Shown piece by piece: positions 1 to 3,854 of a stretch of 5,599 nucleotides of DNA; the first letter of the stretch is position 1, and the number at the start of each line of letters is the position of its first letter. The notes below the pieces were generated by a model that saw nothing but the letters and a program-made list of their open reading frames with translations, was not told the DNA's origin and ran no database searches. The stretch is taken from assembly GCA_964596105.1 (NCBI GenBank), contig CAZQRT010000074.1, positions 1-5,599 of the forward strand. The letters are read 5' to 3'. This DNA is from CAJUOR01 sp964596105 (GTDB taxonomy: Bacteria > Bacillota_I > Bacilli_A > Erysipelotrichales > Coprobacillaceae). A program made the position numbers and the translations under genes.

Positions 1-7
1 TGCTTTT

Positions 8-35
8 ATTATACTTATAGAAAAAGAGAAAACAA
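8..35 (-). promoter_or_regulatory. Possible leftward promoter at the window edge
   Basis: On the minus strand a TTGTTT box (30-35) is followed after 16 nt by a perfect TATAAT (8-13). It would fire out of the left end of the window, so its product is not visible. The -10 context (TATAATAAAAG) resembles that of the antitoxin promoter (TATAATAAAGG at 860-870). The surroundings are AT-rich, so a chance match is possible. The rest of 1-84 shows no gene. Confidence 0.35.
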
Positions 36-83
36 TTCTGATTTCCTCTTTGATGAATAAGTTTCCCTTATCAACATTCAAAG

Positions 84-112
84 CAAAAAATGGAGGTCTT
101 ATACATACCTCC
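84..112 (-). terminator. Terminator downstream of the toxin gene (second copy)
   Basis: On the minus strand a GGAGGT arm (107-112) pairs with ACCTCC (92-97) across a 9-nt loop, followed by A and six T (85-90). It lies 47 nt beyond the toxin stop codon and would end toxin transcripts. It is nearly identical to the terminator between antitoxin and toxin. There is no T-run on the plus side, so it should act on leftward transcription only. Confidence 0.7.
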
Positions 113-123
113 GTTACGCCCGC
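85..123. repeat. 39-nt direct repeat, left copy
   Basis: This copy matches 694-732 at 36 of 39 positions in the same orientation. It contains the terminator hairpin, its T-tract and 11 nt upstream of the hairpin in the transcription sense. The two copies bracket the toxin gene. Two mismatches lie in the hairpin loop and one in the flank, so both stems are intact. Confidence 0.85.
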
Positions 124-159
124 TGTAAATACAAAAATCCGGCAGTCAGGACAATTTCG

Positions 160-645
160 TCAATCTTTATAATGAAGACATGCTTCTTCTAATTTAAGGA
201 AATTATGACATCGTTTCCCGAGAGAAGTGGTCACTCCATTGTCGATCCGGTGATGATAAACCATATCGGCATTTTTTATAATTCGCTCCTGCCTGCTTTT
301 TATAACCCTGTTTTCGGCTTGCAGCAAAGCACGATAGTCAGGATTCTTGACCTTCTGGATTTCGACATATCGATATAGTCCCTGCGATACAGGAAACATG
401 TTGTTAAGATTAAGCACGGAATAATTTTTGATTTTGAAGAAATCCACTCTCTCCTTCATTCCTGCATGTTTGGGCTTAAAGGAAGAAAGCGGTGCGAAAT
501 AGTCCATATCATGGATATGCAAGAGAATCCCGATATACTTACTTTCGTTTTGCTGCCTGGGCTTTTTATTGTGGAAAAAATGCGGTTCGATAGCAGAAAG
601 ATAATCAATGTACTGGTTATCAATTTCATAAAAACATAAGTTCAT
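160..645 (-). CDS. toxN: Type III toxin-antitoxin system endoribonuclease toxin, ToxN/AbiQ family
   Basis: The 161-aa product matches the ToxN/AbiQ pattern, whose usual length is about 170 aa. It opens with an FYEID..YIDYL segment (5-16). A YIGILLHIHDMDYFAPLSS stretch (37-55) leads into FKPKH (56-60), aligning with the APLTSPKKWH region of Pectobacterium ToxN. By that alignment S54, S55 and K57 sit at the active-site positions T52, S53 and K55. Later come LNLNNMFPV (78-86) and a C-terminal HNFLKLEEA segment (147-155). In the family this is a cytosolic, metal-independent RNase that cuts cellular and precursor antitoxin RNA at A-rich sites and is held inactive in a ring with processed RNA repeats. 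Known members act in phage abortive infection or plasmid stability. The ATG start follows a strong AAAGGAGG six nt upstream. An upstream RNA-repeat array and terminator complete the expected layout. It looks more AT-rich than the transporter genes, which fits acquisition by transfer. Confidence 0.9.
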   Translation of the reverse strand: MNLCFYEIDNQYIDYLSAIEPHFFHNKKPRQQNESKYIGILLHIHDMDYFAPLSSFKPKHAGMKERVDFFKIKNYSVLNLNNMFPVSQGLYRYVEIQKVKNPDYRALLQAENRVIKSRQERIIKNADMVYHHRIDNGVTTSLGKRCHNFLKLEEACLHYKD

Positions 646-650
646 AACGG

Positions 651-661
651 ACCTCCTTTCT
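651..661 (-). promoter_or_regulatory. Toxin ribosome binding site, complementary to the terminator arm
   Basis: On the minus strand AGAAAGGAGGT ends 5 nt before the toxin ATG (643-645) and is a near-perfect Shine-Dalgarno, so it fixes the start. The octamer GGAGGTCC (649-656) is exactly complementary to GGACCTCC (701-708), the 3' arm of the upstream terminator. A read-through transcript could therefore hide this site. The strong sequence is known biology; the hiding is inference. Confidence 0.75.
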
Positions 662-690
662 GAATGTAAAAAATAAAGCTCTATTTTTGG

Positions 691-721
691 TGAAAAAAAT
701 GGAGGTCCTGTACATACCTCC
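691..721 (-). terminator. Intrinsic terminator between antitoxin RNA and toxin gene
   Basis: On the minus strand GGAGGT (716-721) pairs with ACCTCC (701-706) around a 9-nt loop, followed by A and seven T (693-699). In type III systems a leaky terminator here keeps antitoxin RNA in excess over toxin mRNA, and the position is exactly as expected. The stem is only 6 bp, consistent with partial read-through. Confidence 0.85.
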
Positions 722-732
722 GTTACGCTCGC
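694..732. repeat. 39-nt direct repeat, right copy
   Basis: This is the partner of 85-123, with 36 of 39 positions identical. It carries the antitoxin terminator. In transcription sense it begins about 22 nt after the last antitoxin repeat. Confidence 0.85.
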
Positions 733-741
733 ATTCAGAGC

Positions 742-752
742 AGCGAAACGCT
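742..752 (-). other. Small hairpin 3' of the antitoxin repeats
   Basis: The palindrome AGCG-AAA-CGCT gives a 4-bp stem and a triloop, three nt after the last repeat unit. It mirrors the stronger GCG-stem hairpin on the 5' side of the array. It may mark the end of the processed region; it is short enough to be chance. Confidence 0.35.
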
Positions 753-754
753 CA

Positions 755-791
755 CTCGTAACTTTCTCACTTAAGGGTTGAGATGCACCCG
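755..791 (-). repeat. Antitoxin repeat unit 2 (promoter-distal), pseudoknot
   Basis: This 37-nt unit is identical to its neighbour at 33 positions. Read on the minus strand, stem 1 is GGGU (787-790) with ACCC (775-778). Stem 2 is UCUCA (779-783) with UGAGA (765-769). Stem 2's first strand lies inside the loop of stem 1, so this is an H-type pseudoknot. Confidence 0.85.
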
Positions 792-828
792 CTCATAACT
801 TTCTCACTTAAGGGCTGAGATGCGCCCA
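792..828 (-). repeat. Antitoxin repeat unit 1 (promoter-proximal), pseudoknot
   Basis: Read on the minus strand, stem 1 is GGGC (824-827) with GCCC (812-815). Stem 2 is UCUCA (816-820) with UGAGA (802-806). Compared with the other unit, both partners of one stem-1 pair have changed (C-G here, U-A there), so pairing is kept. A degenerate unit tail continues at 829-834. Confidence 0.85.
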
Positions 829-834
829 CTGTTA

Positions 835-853
835 AGATGGCGAAGCGCCATCT
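835..853 (-). other. 5' hairpin of the antitoxin RNA
   Basis: AGATGGCG and CGCCATCT form a perfect 8-bp stem with a 3-nt loop, starting about 5 nt from the predicted 5' end. A stable 5' hairpin commonly protects small RNAs from 5'-dependent decay; that role is inferred here. It could also be a leader trimmed off by the toxin. Confidence 0.65.
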
Positions 854-864
854 CCTGCGCCTTT

Positions 865-893
865 ATTATACGAAAGACTTGGAGAAAAAGCAA
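865..893 (-). promoter_or_regulatory. Sigma-A promoter of the toxin-antitoxin module
   Basis: On the minus strand TTGCTT (888-893) and a perfect TATAAT (865-870) are 17 nt apart, the optimal spacing. The predicted start near 858 places the 5' hairpin and repeats immediately downstream. A single strong promoter for RNA and toxin is the rule in type III systems. Confidence 0.85.
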
Positions 894-914
894 CAGTGAA
901 ATGATGAATTCTAG

Positions 915-929
915 AAATTCCGGGAATTT
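915..929. promoter_or_regulatory. 15-nt perfect inverted repeat between divergent promoters
   Basis: AAATTCC-G-GGAATTT is a perfect 7-bp dyad about 22 nt upstream of the toxin-antitoxin -35 box. It is operator-like in size and symmetry. I do not recognise the cognate regulator. It is AT-rich, so chance is possible. Confidence 0.35.
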
Positions 930-976
930 TGGCGCGCGGAAGCTCAGCAGAAATAAAAACCGGCATTTTCATAGAA

Positions 977-1010
977 TTAAGCCTCCTGCTGTCTTTCCCA
1001 AGAGGCTTAA
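977..1010. repeat. 9-bp inverted repeat, hairpin-forming
   Basis: TTAAGCCTC (977-985) and GAGGCTTAA (1002-1010) are perfect inverted copies separated by 16 nt. No T-tract follows on either strand, so it is not a classical terminator. It lies upstream of the transporter promoter and may be a regulator site or a remnant structure. Confidence 0.4.
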
Positions 1011-1037
1011 CATCTTATTCACGGGATTTATTCGCGC

Positions 1038-1077
1038 TGTAAAACAATTCTTTACACTGATTCTGTTTTTGTGTAAG
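1038..1077 (+). promoter_or_regulatory. Overlapping operator-like dyads on the transporter promoter
   Basis: TGTAAA-N7-TTTACA (1038-1056) and TTACAC-N13-GTGTAA (1052-1076) share one half-site that is also the -35 box. The third half-site runs into the -10 box. A regulator bound to either dyad would block the promoter. The 7- and 13-nt gaps do not match a box I can name. Control of the importer by its substrate is inference. Confidence 0.4.
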
Positions 1078-1079
1078 AT
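1051..1079 (+). promoter_or_regulatory. Promoter of the ABC transporter operon
   Basis: TTTACA (1051-1056) and TAAGAT (1074-1079) are 17 nt apart, giving a start near 1086 and a leader of about 20 nt. The -35 is 5/6 and the -10 is 4/6 to consensus, typical of a regulated promoter. The leader holds only an imperfect AGGCAGG (1091-1097) as ribosome binding site. Confidence 0.6.
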
Positions 1080-1105
1080 TAGGCTAGTAAAGGCAGGTAA
1101 TCAAT

Positions 1106-2158
1106 ATGGAGGTCACTTTTAGTCATATCACAAAAATCTACAGACAAAAAAAGACGGAAACAACGGCTTTAAATGATGTCAACTTCACAGTTCCCGACGG
1201 TCATTTAATCGGCCTTTTGGGGCCTTCGGGATGCGGTAAAAGCACCACCCTGAACATTCTTTGCGGTTTGGAAGCGCCTACGGAAGGAAAGATTTTCTTC
1301 GGGGATAAAGATGTAACCGAACTCGCTCCGGAAAAAAGAGGGGTCGGCATGGTTTTTCAAAACTACGCTCTGTATCCCCATATGACGGTGAGAAAAAATA
1401 TCCTGTTTCCGCTGGAAAACGCCGGACAGCTGTCCAAGGCGGAAAGAGAGGAAAGGGTTTTAAAAACCGCCCGGCTGGTGCAGCTGGAGGATCTGTTAGA
1501 CCGCAAGCCTAACGAGTTATCCGGCGGTCAGCAGCAGCGGGTGGCGATTGCCCGCGCTTTAGTCAAAGAGCCGGACCTGCTGTTAATGGATGAACCGCTC
1601 TCCAATCTGGATGCTCGGCTGCGTCTGCAGACCCGGGAGGAAATTCGCCGAGTGCAGACCGCCACCAAGGTCACAACGGTCTTTGTGACCCATGACCAGG
1701 AGGAAGCGATGAGCATCTGCGATCAGATCGTGGTGATGAAAGAGGGATGCGTCCAGCAGATCGGCATGCCCCAGCAGGTTTACGATGATCCCGAAAATCT
1801 GTTTGTCGCCTCTTTTTTAGGAACCCCGCCGGTCAATGTCTTCAACGGCGAGATTAAAAACGGTCATCTGTATATCGGCGAGGACGACATCAAAGCTGTC
1901 AATTTACCTGATCAGAAGGTCATCGCCGCCATTCGCCCGGAAAACTTCATTCCTGACAGTCAGGGCGTCCTGAAAGTAAACGTGCAAAGAACCGAGGTCA
2001 TGGGACGCGATCACAGCATCGTCTTCACTCACCCCGCTGCCAGTCAAATCTGCCGCGCGATTGTTCCCGCTGACAGCGCGAAACCGGCTTTCAACATCAA
2101 AAAACTGCTGCTTTTTGACGCCGCGACCCAGAATCGCATCAAGGAGGATGTTTCATGA
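1106..2158 (+). CDS. ugpC: Carbohydrate-importer ABC ATP-binding protein, UgpC/MalK/MsmK type
   Basis: This 350-aa cytosolic ATPase powers the importer encoded by the next three genes. The nucleotide-binding domain fills about residues 1-235. It has Walker A GPSGCGKST (39-47), Q-loop Q85, the ABC signature LSGGQ (138-142), Walker B LLLMDEP (158-164, E163 catalytic), D-loop SNLDA (166-170) and the switch histidine H196. Residues 240-350 form the C-terminal OB/TOBE-like regulatory domain found in MalK-type proteins, a little shorter than the common 360-370 aa total. All catalytic residues are present. The ATG follows an imperfect AGGCAGG by 8 nt; the start fits the family's usual beginning of a few residues before the KIY motif. 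Its stop overlaps the next start as ATGA. Such ATPases can serve several sugar importers, so the substrate cannot be read from this gene. The ugpC symbol reflects family resemblance. Confidence 0.93.
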   Translation: MEVTFSHITKIYRQKKTETTALNDVNFTVPDGHLIGLLGPSGCGKSTTLNILCGLEAPTEGKIFFGDKDVTELAPEKRGVGMVFQNYALYPHMTVRKNILFPLENAGQLSKAEREERVLKTARLVQLEDLLDRKPNELSGGQQQRVAIARALVKEPDLLLMDEPLSNLDARLRLQTREEIRRVQTATKVTTVFVTHDQEEAMSICDQIVVMKEGCVQQIGMPQQVYDDPENLFVASFLGTPPVNVFNGEIKNGHLYIGEDDIKAVNLPDQKVIAAIRPENFIPDSQGVLKVNVQRTEVMGRDHSIVFTHPAASQICRAIVPADSAKPAFNIKKLLLFDAATQNRIKEDVS

Positions 2159-3048
2159 AAAAAATAATGAAAGCATCGCTGTATTTACTGCCCGTCAGCA
2201 TCTTTTTGATCTGCTTTATGGTCTATCCCCTGATCGATGTGCTGGTGTACTCCTTTGAGGAAGGATTTAACTTCGCCAGTCAGACATCCTCAGGAATCGG
2301 CCTGTTTAATTTCCGCTATGTGTTAAGCGACCCCTATTTTCTGCAGGCCTTGAAGAACACCTTCATTCTGGTTTTTATCACCGTCCCGATTTCCACCGCT
2401 TTATCATTATATATCTCCCTCAAGGTATCGCGCCTGCCCAAATTAAGGGAACTGTTTCAAACGATTTTCTTTCTGCCCTATGTCACCAATACCCTGGCCG
2501 TGGGCTTAGTGTTCATGATCCTGTTTAAAAGAACACCTTATACCGACGGTTTTGTGAATATGTTACTGGCTCTGGTAAAGCTGGGCCCGATTGATTTTAT
2601 CGACGGTCCTTACTGGGCCAAGATGTTTGTCCTTTGTCTTTATACGATCTGGGTGGTCATGCCGTTTAAGATTCTGGTTTTAACCTCGGCGCTGGCTTCG
2701 GTGGATCCCAATTACGAAAAGGCCGCGAAGATCGACGGCGCCAGTGACCGCCGGATCTTCTGGAAGATCACCCTGCCGATGATCTCCCCGACGCTGGTCT
2801 ACCTGGTAATTACCGGCATGATCGGAGCCTTCAAGGCTTACAGTGACGCTGTCGCGTTATTTGGCGTCAATTTAAACGCGGCGGGCATGAATACGATCGT
2901 CGGCTATGTCTATGATATGCTCTACGGGGCCGGCGGCGGTTATCCGTCGTTCGCTTCCGCGGCCGCGATTATCCTGTTCCTCATTATTTTAACGATCACG
3001 ATGGTGAATTTAACGTTCACCAGACGTCAGAAAGGAGCGCAGTCATGA
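2155..3048 (+). CDS. Sugar/glycerol-3-phosphate-type ABC permease 1 (UgpA/MalF-like)
   Basis: This 297-aa inner-membrane subunit forms half of the transport channel. It starts with a hydrophobic segment (about 8-30). A periplasm-facing-type region with FNFRYVLSDPYFLQALKNTF (51-70) follows, then several membrane helices: about 70-90, 102-124, 156-180, 210-228 and 267-288. The EAA coupling loop reads YEKAAKIDGASDRRIFWKITLP (187-208), with the conserved G196 and the terminal LP. This loop docks on the ATPase. AAGGAGG lies 7 nt before the ATG, and the start overlaps the ATPase stop. The length is normal for Ugp/Msm-type first permeases, without the large MalF insertion. The coding frame is intact. 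The substrate is not determined; a UgpA-like annotation is likely, but sugar specificity is equally possible. Confidence 0.9.
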   Translation: MKKIMKASLYLLPVSIFLICFMVYPLIDVLVYSFEEGFNFASQTSSGIGLFNFRYVLSDPYFLQALKNTFILVFITVPISTALSLYISLKVSRLPKLRELFQTIFFLPYVTNTLAVGLVFMILFKRTPYTDGFVNMLLALVKLGPIDFIDGPYWAKMFVLCLYTIWVVMPFKILVLTSALASVDPNYEKAAKIDGASDRRIFWKITLPMISPTLVYLVITGMIGAFKAYSDAVALFGVNLNAAGMNTIVGYVYDMLYGAGGGYPSFASAAAIILFLIILTITMVNLTFTRRQKGAQS

Positions 3049-3854
3049 GAAAATATTTTGTCCCTTTCCTGTGGGCGATCGTGGTGCTGTTTCCTTTCTA
3101 CTGGATGGTTCTGACTAGTCTTAAAAGCTACAGCGCCTACAACAGTGAGTTTATTCCCACTTTGTTCACCCTGCACCCTACCCTGGAAAACTATGTGACC
3201 GCTTTTCAGGAGGTGGATCTGGCGCGTTATATTATCAATACCGTCATCTTCACCGTTTTAACAACCCTGATCATGGTTTTGGTGACGATCCCTGCCGCGT
3301 ATGCCTTCGCCCGTCTGGACTTCAAAGGCCGCAACGCTTTGTTTCTGTTTTTCTTAAGCCTCATGATGATTCCCCATGAACTTGTCATCATCACCAACTA
3401 GGTCTCGATGACCAATCTAGTCTTGCGCACTACCTTTACGGGGTTGATCCTGCCTTCGGTCACTTCGATCTTTTACATTTATCTCTTAAAAGAGAACTTT
3501 GAGCAGATTCCCGAGCAGCTTTATCAGGCCGCCAAGGTGGACGGCTGCTCTGATTTCAAGTATCTTCTCAAAGTGGCGATCCCGATGTGCCGGCCGACGA
3601 TCATCACGATCACGATTTTAAAGGCGATTGAATGCTGGAACAGTTACGTGTGGCCGCGGCTGGTGACGGATGACCCGAATTACTATCTGGTATCCAACGG
3701 CATTCAGGCGATTCGCGAGAGCGGTTTTGGCCGTGAGAACATCCCGGCTATGATGGCGGCTGTCGTGGTGGTTTCGCTGCCTCTGATCATTTTGTTTATC
3801 GTGTTTCGCAAGAAGATCATGTCCGGGGTATCCCGGGGAGGCACCAAGGGATGA
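3045..3854 (+). pseudogene. ABC permease 2 (UgpE/MalG-like) interrupted by in-frame TAG
   Basis: The 269-codon frame encodes the second channel subunit but is broken by one TAG at 3399-3401 (codon 119). The upstream part (118 aa) has the first membrane segment (about 5-24), the NTVIFTVLTT helix region (about 65-92) and MMIPHELVIITN. The frame continues unchanged through VSMTNLVLRTTF to the EAA loop (QAAKVDGCSDFKYLLKVAIP, 161-180) and the last helices. Family members usually have Tyr right after a similar ITN, so a TAY-to-TAG change is likely. Total length is normal and no other damage is visible. AAAGGAG lies 7 nt before the ATG (3045), and both ends keep ATGA overlaps. A restart at ATG 3408 is possible but is preceded only by AGGT. 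Without readthrough, suppression or two-piece assembly the importer would lack a working second permease. A sequencing error is also possible. Confidence 0.85.
3399..3401 (+). other. In-frame amber codon in permease 2
   Basis: This TAG is the only premature stop in an otherwise open 269-codon frame. The next in-frame ATG is 2 codons on (3408). Context is ACTAGGTC, which lacks a known readthrough motif such as a following CAR-YYA. Confidence 0.9.

Larger units (their letters stand above)
693..858 (-). ncRNA. toxI: Type III antitoxin RNA precursor (ToxI-like)
   Basis: The predicted RNA starts about 7 nt after the TATAAT box (near 858) and ends in the T-tract at 693. In order it has an 8-bp 5' hairpin (835-853), two 37-nt tandem repeats (792-828, then 755-791), a small AGCG/CGCT hairpin (742-752) and the terminator. 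In the family the toxin itself cuts the precursor into single repeats, each folding into a pseudoknot that binds and inhibits the toxin. Each repeat here can form that fold: stem 1 GGGY/RCCC, with the UCUCA in its loop pairing to a downstream UGAGA. The CCCUUAAGUG core resembles the CCUUUAAGUG of Pectobacterium ToxI. A single A-rich site (GAAAG at 799-803) per unit is the likely cut point. Two full repeats is at the low end; known arrays run from about three to more than five. The start and the processing site are predicted only. Confidence 0.85.

Noticed and set aside
755..828. CRISPR array
   Set aside because: The two 37-nt repeats are directly adjacent with no spacers, carry an internal pseudoknot and sit upstream of a ToxN-like gene.
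1038..1056. TnrA/GlnR box (TGTNA-N7-TNACA)
   Set aside because: The half-sites match but the gap between TGTAA and TTACA is 9 nt instead of 7.
1106..1114. ATGGAGGTC at the ATPase start as a third copy of the terminator repeat
   Set aside because: Only 9 nt match, with no hairpin or flank similarity.
820..1122. 100-aa plus-strand open frame (MRPLLRW...)
   Set aside because: It lies antisense to the antitoxin repeat and promoter, has no ribosome binding site, resembles no family and runs into the transporter start. It is a chance frame.
1528..1716. Minus-strand frame inside the ATPase gene
   Set aside because: It is the reverse shadow of a strongly conserved coding region, with low-complexity Arg/Ser-rich content.
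3399..3401. Genome-wide recoding of TAG
   Set aside because: All five true stops in the window are TGA, but three are forced by ATGA overlaps. The sample is too small to support recoding.
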